A DNA stretch of 64,000 bases from Calothrix sp. PCC 6303 (lineage in GTDB: Bacteria > Cyanobacteriota > Cyanobacteriia > Cyanobacteriales > Nostocaceae), in NCBI RefSeq assembly GCF_000317435.1, contig NC_019751.1:5952001-6016000 (forward strand). The letters run 5' to 3'. A model generated the notes under the pieces. The model saw nothing but the letters and a program-made list of their open reading frames with translations. It did no database searches and was not told where the DNA came from. Below are positions 18,021 through 26,349 of this stretch, one piece after another; position 1 is the first letter of the stretch, and each line of letters begins with the position of its first letter. A program made the translations under genes and the position numbers.

Positions 18021-19431
18021 GGTTCTACCGATCCCCTTATGAAAAAAAATATATTTAGATGTGAAAAAATGGCTATAACTTAACAAGAATGTATAGCTAC
18101 AACTCAAGCTAGATAAAGGTTTATGGATTTTTAAATATACCAAATCTGTGAGAGAATACAAGTAAAATAGCCATAAATTAAATTTTCGGTGCTCGCTATG
18201 AAGTTTTCCGTAGAGCAAATTCTGAATTTACCAGGGATAAAAGTATTAAATTGTCAAGATATTGAAGGCTTAGGATTAATCATAGAAATACAAGTTGACT
18301 CCAAATCTTCTAAATGTCCAAGATGTGGTAAAGCTAGTCATAGTATACATCAGCATCATTGGCGTAATATTAAAGACTTGCCATGGAGTAATCAGCAAGT
18401 AATATTAAGAATTGATCGTCGTCAATTTAGGTGCAAAAATTGTCAAAAATTATTTAGTGAGGATTTAGATTTTGTCGATAAACAACGAGGATATACTAAA
18501 AGATTTGCAATAGAAATAGTGAAACAAGTGTTAGACAGTAACATTCGTAGTGTTGCAGAGAGAAATGATTTAAGTGAATCAGAAATTCAATCGATGCTAG
18601 ATTCTTTAGAATCAGATATCAGTTTTGAGACAAGTGAAATAAAGCGTCTAGGTATAGATGAAATTTCTTTAATTAAAGGTCAAGGTAATTATTTAGGAGT
18701 ATTGGTAGATTTAGACAGAAGAAAACCAATTGATATTGTTGAGTCACGTCGTCAATCAGAAATGACTCAAGCTTTGCAGAGTATGGGCAATGAGGTTTTA
18801 GAGCAAATTGAAGAAGTTAGTATAGACTTGTGGAAACCATATAAAAGTTTAGTCAAAGAGTTGATGCCAAATGCAGAAGTAACTATTGATAGATTTCATG
18901 TAATGAAACAGGTAAATGATGAATTAGATGCAGCGCGTAAACAGCAAAAAAAAGAAGCAAATTCCCTCAAGAATAAATTAGATAGAGATCGAATATTGGC
19001 GGGATTATTAAAAAGTAAATATAGCTTGTTGAAAAACGAAGATTCTTTAAATGAGACTCAAAAAGAAAAGCTAAAAGCAGTTCAAAATGTATCTCCAACT
19101 CTATCAAAAATGCACGAGTTAAAAGAGAAATTCAGAAATATATTTAACACTGCTGAATCATGGGGCGATGGGGTACTAAAATTATTAGATTGGATGTATG
19201 ATTCGAGTTTATACTTTCCGAAAACTATTAGAACAATTTTTAGATGGTTTGGAGATATAGTTGGTTATTTTGAACAAAGAACAACTAGTGGCACTGTAGA
19301 AGGAATTAATAATAAGTTGAAGCTAGTCAAAAGATTAGGATATGGTTTCCGTAATTTCGCAAATTTTAGATTACGCTGCTTATTATCTTGGCACTTTAGT
19401 GTTAAATTTCCATAAGGGGATCGGTAGAACC
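18021..19431 (+). mobile_element. ISL3-family insertion sequence, apparently complete
   Basis: 1411 bp. The 21-bp terminal inverted repeats are perfect: GGTTCTACCGATCCCCTTATG at 18021-18041 and its exact complement at 19411-19431. The 8-bp target duplication GAGATTCT is present at 18013-18020 and 19432-19439, which is the length typical of ISL3. The transposase is intact, and its stop codon lies inside the right repeat. Confidence 0.93.
18198..19415 (+). CDS. ISL3-family transposase
   Basis: A 405-residue transposase. The start at ATG 18198 (MKFSVEQILNLPGIKV) is preferred to the GTG three codons earlier. An N-terminal zinc-binding segment (CPRCGK ... FRCKNCQKLF, residues about 38-93) is followed by a helix-turn-helix region and the DDE catalytic domain: Asp in RLGIDEISLIKG, Asp in VTIDRFHVMKQV and Glu in GTVEGINNKLKLVKR. 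All are present, so the enzyme should be active. The stop codon lies within the right inverted repeat. Confidence 0.92.
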   Translation: MKFSVEQILNLPGIKVLNCQDIEGLGLIIEIQVDSKSSKCPRCGKASHSIHQHHWRNIKDLPWSNQQVILRIDRRQFRCKNCQKLFSEDLDFVDKQRGYTKRFAIEIVKQVLDSNIRSVAERNDLSESEIQSMLDSLESDISFETSEIKRLGIDEISLIKGQGNYLGVLVDLDRRKPIDIVESRRQSEMTQALQSMGNEVLEQIEEVSIDLWKPYKSLVKELMPNAEVTIDRFHVMKQVNDELDAARKQQKKEANSLKNKLDRDRILAGLLKSKYSLLKNEDSLNETQKEKLKAVQNVSPTLSKMHELKEKFRNIFNTAESWGDGVLKLLDWMYDSSLYFPKTIRTIFRWFGDIVGYFEQRTTSGTVEGINNKLKLVKRLGYGFRNFANFRLRCLLSWHFSVKFP

Positions 19432-19802
19432 GAGATTCTTAAAAACGCAGGAATTGCGATTGGCACAAAGATGTTTCAAAACTTTATCAAGCAAATACCT
19501 AGTAAGGTTCTAATTGAAATCAATAAGAAGATTGGTTTTCGATTAATTACGAAAGCGGGTGAAAAAGGCGTAGTAAATTTGATGAAAATGGTACCTCTCG
19601 TTGGAGGTATTGTTGGAGGGACTTTTGATGGCATATTTGTGAATAGCTGTGGGCAAACAGCAAAAACAGTATTCTCTAAGCCTTAGACATATAAAAATTC
19701 GGCTGAAGTTAAGGTGTAAAGGTTATTTGTAGCCGCTCAGGCGCACCGTTCTTTCATAATTGAGATTAGAAATCGATATCAGTAAACCAGGCTTGCGCGA
19801 CG

Positions 19803-19839
19803 TAATGCGATCGCTCTAACACTTCTGCCCTCTTTTTAA
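19803..19839. repeat. 37-bp direct repeat, left copy, flanking the toxin-antitoxin block
   Basis: TAATGCGATCGCTCTAACAC and the following 17 bases recur exactly at 21278-21314. A diverged partial copy (GCTTGCACGACGTTAGCGAT) sits between the two modules at about 20610-20632. Confidence 0.75.
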
Positions 19840-19922
19840 TTCATGACAGTGGGTATTTCCATTAAATGAGCCTTATTGTTGAGTGGTAAAATAGGGGAAG
19901 TTATTTCCCCCAAGGTTTAGCA

Positions 19923-20198
19923 ATGGACGGAACCACTGTAGAACGGCAAAAGCTAATTGAAGCAGTCAGCACCCTCCCTGATGAAGTTTTGTTGGAACTT
20001 GCTAGTTTTGTTGACTATCTTCGCTATAAGTCAACTCAACAAATAGAGCCTAACAATAATGCTTCTAGCTTTCTAGTGGCAATTGCAGGTTTAGGGAACT
20101 CTGATCAACAAGATATTTCAGAGCGTGATGAGGAGATTCTACGCAATGAAATTGATCCTGTGTATGGCTGGAATCTCAAATCAAGCAATCCTGCATGA
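19923..20198 (+). CDS. Antitoxin of a PIN-type toxin-antitoxin pair
   Basis: A 91-residue acidic protein beginning MDGTTVERQKLIEAVSTLPD with the phrase LLELASFVDYLRYK, typical of the short DUF2281/AbrB-associated antitoxins found ahead of PIN toxins in cyanobacteria. The C-terminus (DISERDEEILRNEIDPVYGW) is probably the toxin-binding tail. Its stop overlaps the toxin ATG (ATGA at 20195-20198), the usual translational coupling of such pairs. The partner toxin is broken, so this antitoxin may now be an orphan. Confidence 0.75.
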   Translation: MDGTTVERQKLIEAVSTLPDEVLLELASFVDYLRYKSTQQIEPNNNASSFLVAIAGLGNSDQQDISERDEEILRNEIDPVYGWNLKSSNPA

Positions 20199-20608
20199 CA
20201 GCAATACTTGATACCAGTTTTTTGTTTGCCTTAACTGACCAGAGCGATCGCAATCACCAGCGTGTGTTGACTGTTGCTTAAAGTCAGAATGATGCGTTAG
20301 TGTTACCTGTGGTTGTTTTGCCTGAAATCTGTTACTTGCTTGCGTCAAGATTGGGACATCAAGCAATGCGTCGTTTCGTGTCTAACCTGACACCTAAAGC
20401 AGTTCAAGTTGAACCTGTGGCTATAGAAGATTTGCAAAGAGTACATGAGATTTTAGAGCAATATGCTGATAGCCAGCTTGATTTTACGGATGCAACAATC
20501 GTTGCCATCGCTGAGAGGCTGAACATCACGCGGGTTTACACGCTTGATCGCCGAGATTTTTCCATGATTCGTCCAAACCACTGCGATTATTTTGAGTTAC
20601 TGCCTTGA
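20195..20608 (+). pseudogene. PIN-domain toxin with an in-frame stop codon
   Basis: The frame begins at the ATG overlapping the antitoxin stop: MTAILDTSFLFALTDQSDRN, with the first PIN aspartate in LDTSF. It reaches TAA at 20279-20281, then continues in the same frame for over 100 codons with the other PIN acidic residues (VVLPEICYLL, LDFTDATIVAIAERL, YTLDRRDFS). Without the stop the protein would be 137 residues, normal for a VapC-like RNase. A single base change thus separates it from an intact toxin. Restart at a later codon would omit the first catalytic Asp. Confidence 0.8.
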
Positions 20609-20726
20609 CGGCTTGCACGACGTTAGCGATCGCGCTCTTCGTAAAACAAGATGAGTTATAGTTTTTATAGATGAGATGATTGATGCCTTACAATAAATAC
20701 TGAATCTTGAAATTGGGAGGCAGGCA

Positions 20727-21002
20727 ATGAATACAACAGATAATTCCCAAGAGGATAGAGAGTCGGCGGTTTCGGTATCTGTGATCGAGTTACAGCGCCA
20801 AATTAATGACTTACTCAAGCAACTATCACCAGAGCGATTACAGGTGCTGACTGATTTTGCAGCTTACTTAGCAAATATTGAAAGTGAAACTGCAACTCAG
20901 GAACTTTTAGCTATTCCTGGATTACTGGAGCGAGTTAAGCAAAATCAAGCGACCCCTAGAAGTGATTACACAGCATGGAGAACTCTTCGCTCTGATGTAT
21001 GA
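20727..21002 (+). CDS. Antitoxin of a RelE/ParE-type pair
   Basis: A 91-residue protein with helix-rich content (VIELQRQINDLLKQLSPERL, VLTDFAAYLANIES). It is followed by, and overlaps by 8 bases, a RelE-type toxin, which identifies it as the antitoxin by position. GGGAGG at 20715-20720 precedes the ATG. The phrase LTDFAAYLA resembles LASFVDYLR of the first antitoxin, hinting at a shared DNA-binding or DUF2281-like element. Confidence 0.75.
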   Translation: MNTTDNSQEDRESAVSVSVIELQRQINDLLKQLSPERLQVLTDFAAYLANIESETATQELLAIPGLLERVKQNQATPRSDYTAWRTLRSDV

Positions 21003-21258
21003 AGTTCTGCTCCATCCAGATGTTCAAAATGTTTATGTCAATGCTGACAAAGCCCTAGCGAAGAAAATTGCCCGATGTTTACAACAGCTAGAGCAAACTC
21101 CCCGATTACACCCCAACATTAAAGCTCTCAAGGGAGATTATGCAGGGTACTATCGCTACCGAATTGGGGACTACAGGGTGATTTATTCGGTGGACGATGA
21201 AGTTGTGCAGGTATTTGTTGTGGCAATTGCTCATCGTAGTGAAGCGTATGAACCATGA
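20995..21258 (+). CDS. RelE/ParE-superfamily toxin
   Basis: An 87-residue protein starting MYEVLLHPDVQNVYV at the ATG at 20995. The family signature is clear: KIARCLQQLEQTPRLHPNIK, then LKGDYAGYYRYRIGDYRVIY and a closing VVAIAHRSEAYEP. RelE-type toxins cut mRNA on the ribosome, and ParE-type toxins poison gyrase; the basic RYRIGDYRVIY strand fits RelE-like RNases best. It overlaps the antitoxin stop. No disruption is visible, so this pair looks functional, unlike the PIN pair just before it. Confidence 0.88.
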   Translation: MYEVLLHPDVQNVYVNADKALAKKIARCLQQLEQTPRLHPNIKALKGDYAGYYRYRIGDYRVIYSVDDEVVQVFVVAIAHRSEAYEP

Positions 21259-21605
21259 AAGCGAAGCTTTAGCGATATAATGCGATCGCTCTAACACTTC
21301 TGCCCTCTTTTTAACAAAGTTTGGGGGTTTAATTCCCCTACCTCTACAGGCAGCGGGTTTTGTGTCCTAGGGCTACCGATTTTTCTGATTTTTCGGAGCT
21401 ATGCTCAGTACCTTGCTCAGTGCGGAGCCGGAACGGAGCGTACCGCAGGTAAGGTACGACAAACTCAGGAACCATCGGGGTCTAAATCCTCCACAAAACG
21501 TAATTGCGAATTGCGTAGCTTGCTTCTCGCTACCCTTACGGGAAGTCGCTTTGCGCCTAATGCGAGTATTGTGAATTGTTTTAATTCGGTATTGGCAGTG
21601 GATAA
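21259..21605. repeat. Repeat-rich gap; right 37-bp direct repeat and dispersed palindromes
   Basis: This contains the second exact copy of the 37-bp repeat (21278-21314), then palindromic and GC-rich repeat DNA (for example GCTTGCTTCTCGCTACCC around 21520) of the dispersed kind scattered through Nostoc-type genomes. No gene is seen. Confidence 0.6.
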
Positions 21606-22382
21606 CTACGATAAAGACTCACCAGCATCAATCCAAATTTCCGTACCAGTGATATGACTAGAAGTATCAGAGGCTAAAAATAGAACTAATTGGGCTATTT
21701 GCTCAGAACTTCCTAATTCCCCACCAGTTAATGGAATTTTAATCCCTGGAAATTCGGCATTTTCTCGAATGTTCTCTAAATTTCTCCTCTGAGTAGTTTG
21801 ATGCACGTTGGTAGCGATCGCACCAGGACAAATTACGTTGACGCGAATATGGTATGCTGCCAATTCAACTGCAATCATTTTTGCTAAAGCGACTTGGGCA
21901 GCTTTTGTACAAGAATAAGCTGTGGAGCCAATATTGTTGAAAACCCTTGTACCGTTAACAGATGAAGTTATAATTACTGAACCACCCTGCTTTTTGAGAT
22001 AAGGAACTGCGTATTTTAAAGTTAAGAAAGTACCTCGAAGATTAACGTTGATTGTTTTATCCCATTCTTCTGGTAACAAATCTTCAATCGGTGCCCACAC
22101 ACCATTAATACCAGCGTTAGCAAAAACGATATCCAAGCATTCCCATTCATCAATAATTTTTTCTACTGCCTGCTGCATTTCTTGCGGTTGGGAAATGTCA
22201 GCAATTAATGGCATTGCTTCACATCCTTGATTGTGAATTTCAGAAACTGTTAATTTAATGTCATCAACTGTGCGACCTAATGCGGCAACTTTTGCCCCTT
22301 CTTGAGCGAGTAGAAATGCTGTAGCTTTAGCGATACCAGAACCTGCGCCAGTCACAAGAGCAACTTTATTTTTTAATAACAT
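21606..22382 (-). CDS. Short-chain dehydrogenase/reductase (SDR)
   Basis: A 258-residue classical SDR oxidoreductase. The Rossmann cofactor motif is VTGAGSGIAKATA (residues 9-21), the NAG motif is FANAGINGV, the catalytic Ser is in VIITSSVNG and the Tyr-Lys pair in YSCTKAA (about residue 155). The C-terminus, SHITGTEIWIDAGES, is usual for the fabG/glucose-dehydrogenase-like subgroup. The substrate cannot be told from sequence. It is alone on the minus strand and diverges from the DMT transporter at 22801. Confidence 0.88.
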   Translation of the reverse strand: MLLKNKVALVTGAGSGIAKATAFLLAQEGAKVAALGRTVDDIKLTVSEIHNQGCEAMPLIADISQPQEMQQAVEKIIDEWECLDIVFANAGINGVWAPIEDLLPEEWDKTINVNLRGTFLTLKYAVPYLKKQGGSVIITSSVNGTRVFNNIGSTAYSCTKAAQVALAKMIAVELAAYHIRVNVICPGAIATNVHQTTQRRNLENIRENAEFPGIKIPLTGGELGSSEQIAQLVLFLASDTSSHITGTEIWIDAGESLS

Positions 22383-22800
22383 AAAAATGATAATAATCCT
22401 TTAGGTAAATTGTTGCCAAACCCTAACCAAAGGTAATTGAATAATATTACCTATAATTATCTTCAATTTTGATGGCAAGTTGTATTACTAATGGTATAAA
22501 TTCATATCTATCTATAGGAATTGTATTTTACTATTTATATCCAATTCTGCCCCTAATACCATTAGAATTAAGGACTAAGAATCTAGTCTAGTTCCCCGAA
22601 ATATGCCTTCAAGCAAAGCATTATATCTTCAAATACTGACTTAAAATTTATGTAGAGAAATCGATTTTGAATACAAAATATTCTCAGTATGAATAAGCAA
22701 GCTTTTAATTAAACTGGTTTTTCAAAAGCTGAATAAAAATCTAATAGTAAGTTTGTATTGATATCTGGCTCAAATATCGAAACTGGTGATATGGCAATTC
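22383..22800. other. Divergent intergenic region
   Basis: About 420 AT-rich bases between two divergent genes, so it must hold promoters for both. I see no repeat, hairpin or small gene that I can support. Confidence 0.4.
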
Positions 22801-23721
22801 ATGACACATAATATTTCTGGACGTTGGCGTTTGGGACTGGCTTTATCGTTGCTGACAGTTTTGCTATGGGGTATTCTGCCTCTGGCTTTGACAGTGGCAT
22901 TAGAAACGCTTGATCCTTTTACTGTCACATGGTTTCGATTTTTCCTCTCGTTTATTCTGTTAACAATCTATTTAGCAATCCGGGGACAACTACCAAGGCT
23001 AAAACAATTATCTTCTCGCTCTTGGTTGCTACTTGCGATCGCTAGTATTTTTTTAGCCGCTAACTACATACTGTTTCTCCAAGGTTTACAATTAACTTCA
23101 GCGGCAAATGCAGAAGTGATTATTCAGTTAGCACCGTTACTCATGGGTTTGGGGGGACTGTTAGTTTTTAAGGAACGATACACAATCCTTCAATGGTTTG
23201 GCGTTAGTATTCTATGTGCCGGACTAGTTTTATTTTTTCACGAGAAATTATCAAATTTAGTTACAGATCCTAAAACATACATATTTGGTAGTAGTCTGGT
23301 GATTTTAGGAGCATTTGTCTGGGCTATTTATGCTTTAGCACAAAAGCAGTTGTTACAGATCCTATCTTCATCTCAAATTATGGTGATTACTTATGGACTC
23401 TGTACTGTAATTTTCTCTTTTATGGCTCAACCAAAACTAGTCTTAAAATTAGATAATTTACATTGGTATACATTAATTTTTTGTGCTTTAAATACGCTAA
23501 TTGCTTATGGATCTTTTGCCGAATCATTAGTTCATTGGGAGGCATCACGGGTCGGTGCTGTGATTGCGACGGCACCAATTGTTACTTTAATATCCGTTGA
23601 TTTTGTATCCGTGATTGCACCTACTATTATCGCTCCAGAGCAGTTGACAGTTCTGGGAAGTGTTGGAGCTATAATGATTGTGGGAGGTTCTATTATGGTA
23701 ACTCTGGGGAAAAGGCGATGA
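22801..23721 (+). CDS. EamA/DMT-family transporter
   Basis: About 306 residues with ten hydrophobic segments arranged as two EamA repeats (first repeat around residues 10-145, second around 160-300). The first repeat has the usual WGILPLALTVALE and WFRFFLSFILL features. DMT family members export metabolites or drugs; the substrate is unknown. The frame is open from a GTG at 22786, but the ATG at 22801 (MTHNISGRW) is as likely. It diverges from the SDR gene. Confidence 0.85.
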   Translation: MTHNISGRWRLGLALSLLTVLLWGILPLALTVALETLDPFTVTWFRFFLSFILLTIYLAIRGQLPRLKQLSSRSWLLLAIASIFLAANYILFLQGLQLTSAANAEVIIQLAPLLMGLGGLLVFKERYTILQWFGVSILCAGLVLFFHEKLSNLVTDPKTYIFGSSLVILGAFVWAIYALAQKQLLQILSSSQIMVITYGLCTVIFSFMAQPKLVLKLDNLHWYTLIFCALNTLIAYGSFAESLVHWEASRVGAVIATAPIVTLISVDFVSVIAPTIIAPEQLTVLGSVGAIMIVGGSIMVTLGKRR

Positions 23722-24035
23722 TTTTTTACACTCAGTATTACTGAATTAAAGTCAATTAAATACATTATCTCTTGATTGTTGTTAATTACATACTGAGGCG
23801 TGTTATTTTTTTATTTGTTATCATGGCGAAGTTTGGGGAAATAATTCTTCTTATGTAAGTAATTCAACTTAGCTAAGTAGAATTGATGATATTCAATCTT
23901 GAATTTCATAACTCAACAAAATTCAAAAAAATTAATATTCCGAGGCGAAAAAGACTGCAAGATTATCCAGGGTGTCTGAATCGCTACCAACTACAAAACG
24001 CCTCATGGAACAACATCACCGTCCATAGTTGAGCG
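23722..24035. other. Intergenic region, no gene seen
   Basis: About 310 AT-rich bases between the transporter and the hydrolase on the same strand. No clear terminator hairpin or repeat could be identified. Confidence 0.4.
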
Positions 24036-25772
24036 ATGAAAAGCTTGTTTGGGATTTTAAACAATACCCTGGGAAAAAAAATATTATTGCTGCTGTTAGC
24101 AATGCTACTACCAACTTTTAGCATCGTTCATTCAGCGCAAGCAGCTGAGAGGGTTTATGCATCTTACTCTGCTTTAGAGCGGTCAATTTCTGTGAGTGCT
24201 TTAGAGAGATACGCGATAGATGGTACTATCGATGATAGTTTAGCTGTTTATACGAAGTATATCGCCCCGGCTCAGATGCAGGAGTTCCGGCGGATTTTGC
24301 TCAACCCAATTAAGGTAAATGCAGTTGCTGTATCGCAATTTTTATACACCCCACAGGGGGAGTTTATGTTGCAACGGTTAACAGAGGTGATCAAAACTGA
24401 TTCACGTCAACCGCTACCGGGGTTTCATGCTTTACGTTCAGCTTTAATTCTTGCCGCTGCTGATGAGAAAGGGTTAACGTTATTAAATTTGTTACGTGAG
24501 TATCCTAGTGCTAGTATTCATATTGATTTGGCGCGAACCTTGGGAATTGCCAGTGAACTAGAAAAATTGGTTAGCGAAACTGAGAAAGCGATCGCAGCTG
24601 TGGTAGAAAAGGCTGATATCGAAGCGAAGATGATTGAACCATCGATGAATGTCTCGCAATTACCAGATTTTCGTCGTCCAGGTAAATTTGCTGTGCAAAA
24701 GCAGTCCATTAGACTTTTGGATGGTTCCCGAAATAGATTTTTACTAACTGATGTATATTTACCTAATGCTTCTTTCCAAGTACCTGTAATTGTGATTTCC
24801 CACGGTTTAGGTACCGACAGTAGTAATTTCCAATATTTGGCTTCCCATCTAGCTTCCCACGGTTTTGGTGTAATTGTCCCTAACCACACAGGTAGTGATA
24901 CAAAGCAGTTGCGATCGCTTATGAATGGAAGTGCTAGTAAAGTCGCTGAAGCTAACGAGTTTTTAGACCGTCCTTTAGATATTAAGTATGTTCTTAATGA
25001 TATCGAGCACCGGAACAAAAATCAATTTCGGGGTAAGCTGAACATGCAACAGGTGGGTGTAATTGGTCAATCTTTCGGTGGTTACACAGCTTTAGCCCTT
25101 GCAGGTGCCCAAATCGATTTTAAGGGGTTGAGTAATGCTTGTAAACCAAAGGCTTTAAAGGATACCTGGAATGTTTCTTTACTTCTCCAATGTCGCGCTT
25201 TGGAGATGCAAACTAAAAACCCCCGTAAGGATTATAACCTGCGGGATGACCGGGTAAAAGCTGTGATTGCCATTAATCCCATTACCAGTAGCATATTTGG
25301 TGAAATGGGTTTAAATGAGGTGAAGATTCCCGTCATGTTTATTGCCAGTAGTGATGATACTGTTGCACCTGCTTTGTATGAGCAAATTGTTCCTTTTTCC
25401 TGGATTGCTAATCCTAATAAATATTTAGCTGTACTTCAGGGTGGAACACACTTTTCGGCGATTGGTGTCGGCAAGAGTAGCGGTGAACAGGTGGGATTAC
25501 CTTCGGATATTGTAGGTGATGATCCAGCGTTAGCGCGTCGCTATATTAATTCACTTTCATTACCATTTTTCCAAGCTTATGTAGCGGGGATATCTAAATA
25601 TTCTCCGTATCTCAATGCTGCCTATGCTAAGGCTATATCTAATGAACCTTTGGGAATAAATATGATTCAAAGTTTAACTTCAACGGAGTTAGCGCAAGCT
25701 TTTAATGGTGAGTTGAAGCAAATGAGGAAGAATCAGGAACCAAGTACATCTCCTTTGTACAATCCACCATAA
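24036..25772 (+). CDS. Secreted alpha/beta hydrolase with DUF1400 domain
   Basis: A 578-residue protein with a signal peptide (residues 1-36, ending HSAQAAE). Residues about 40-165 form a DUF1400 domain, a cyanobacterial module. The rest is an alpha/beta hydrolase: oxyanion-side HGLGTDSSNF, nucleophile elbow GQSFGGYTALAL (about residue 345), a likely acid in the SSDDTVAP region and the His in GGTHFS. The family includes dienelactone-hydrolase-like and lipase-like enzymes, so an esterase is likely but its substrate unknown. A perfect hairpin (25807-25842) ends the transcript. Confidence 0.85.
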   Translation: MKSLFGILNNTLGKKILLLLLAMLLPTFSIVHSAQAAERVYASYSALERSISVSALERYAIDGTIDDSLAVYTKYIAPAQMQEFRRILLNPIKVNAVAVSQFLYTPQGEFMLQRLTEVIKTDSRQPLPGFHALRSALILAAADEKGLTLLNLLREYPSASIHIDLARTLGIASELEKLVSETEKAIAAVVEKADIEAKMIEPSMNVSQLPDFRRPGKFAVQKQSIRLLDGSRNRFLLTDVYLPNASFQVPVIVISHGLGTDSSNFQYLASHLASHGFGVIVPNHTGSDTKQLRSLMNGSASKVAEANEFLDRPLDIKYVLNDIEHRNKNQFRGKLNMQQVGVIGQSFGGYTALALAGAQIDFKGLSNACKPKALKDTWNVSLLLQCRALEMQTKNPRKDYNLRDDRVKAVIAINPITSSIFGEMGLNEVKIPVMFIASSDDTVAPALYEQIVPFSWIANPNKYLAVLQGGTHFSAIGVGKSSGEQVGLPSDIVGDDPALARRYINSLSLPFFQAYVAGISKYSPYLNAAYAKAISNEPLGINMIQSLTSTELAQAFNGELKQMRKNQEPSTSPLYNPP

Positions 25773-25806
25773 TTGATTTTGGGGATGTTTTGGGGAATGG
25801 CAATGA

Positions 25807-25842
25807 AATAGGTACGTAGTTGAGAACAATTACGTACCTATT
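25807..25842 (+). terminator. Rho-independent terminator after the hydrolase gene
   Basis: AATAGGTACGTA and its perfect complement TACGTACCTATT form a 12-bp stem with a 12-base loop, followed by TTT, 35 bases past the stop. It may also serve the converging Nudix gene. Confidence 0.75.
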
Positions 25843-25899
25843 TTTAGTTGATGCCATCAAGCTATAATTGTGAGTAGCGATCGCCTAAAATCAATACAT

Positions 25900-26349
25900 T
25901 TAGATAAAATCACAAAATCCTTCGGGAACTAGCTTCAATTTTCCCGATTTAAAACTGCTAATATCCGTCCATAAGGCTTTAATTGGAGTATCAGCCGATA
26001 ATTCAGTGAAGAATAGTTCTTTAACTTGATAAAACTTAGAATCAGCAAAGTCACATGAGTATACTTGGAGAATTTCGTGACTTTGCCTAGCTTCAAAGGT
26101 AAATATACTTTCTACACAGCCGAGATACTTAATATTAGTTAACTCGGCTTGAATTTCTTCTTGAAATTCTCGCTGTAATGCGCTCAAACTATCTTCGCCA
26201 AAATCAATACTACCACCCAAAGCTCGGTAGTAGGTTTGCTGTTTGACCGAATCATAACCTTCGCAAACGAAAATCTGATTTTGATTGCGAATCAATCCAA
26301 GAACTTTCACCCTAATTTTGTTTGCTTGCTTCAAGCTTAAACCAACCAT
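25900..26349 (-). CDS. Nudix hydrolase
   Basis: A 149-residue Nudix enzyme. The signature runs from GGSIDFGEDSLSALQREF into QEEIQAEL (about residues 43-68), with all the metal-binding glutamates kept. The first residues contain no targeting signal. The ATG at 26349 overlaps the stop of the upstream sigma-factor gene by 13 bases, so translation is coupled and the two form an operon. Nudix enzymes hydrolyse nucleoside diphosphate derivatives; the actual substrate cannot be deduced. Confidence 0.88.
   Translation of the reverse strand: MVGLSLKQANKIRVKVLGLIRNQNQIFVCEGYDSVKQQTYYRALGGSIDFGEDSLSALQREFQEEIQAELTNIKYLGCVESIFTFEARQSHEILQVYSCDFADSKFYQVKELFFTELSADTPIKALWTDISSFKSGKLKLVPEGFCDFI

Larger units (their letters stand above)
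16232..19686 (+). pseudogene. EcsC-family gene split by three mobile elements
   Basis: The N-terminal part (16232-16575) encodes an EcsC-like protein (SLIAWRTTYAAGTGFVTGLG; PAGLVASYALG). The C-terminal part (19440-19686) encodes KNAGIAIGTKMFQNFIKQIP and MKMVPLVGGIVGGTFDG. Joining 16232-16575, 17869-17890, 17995-18020 and 19440-19686 gives a continuous 212-codon frame that reads VRTMVLLCLMGEAGEEILKN across the joints. The interruptions are an ISAzo13-type IS (probable TAAG duplication), a 101-bp MITE (TTA duplication) and an ISL3-type IS (8-bp GAGATTCT duplication). EcsC-family proteins have hydrophobic segments and a poorly known role. As it stands, the gene cannot make its product. Confidence 0.88.

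Noticed and set aside
17973-18218. 81-codon minus-strand frame crossing the ISL3 left end
   Set aside because: It spans the IS boundary and has no likeness to any protein.
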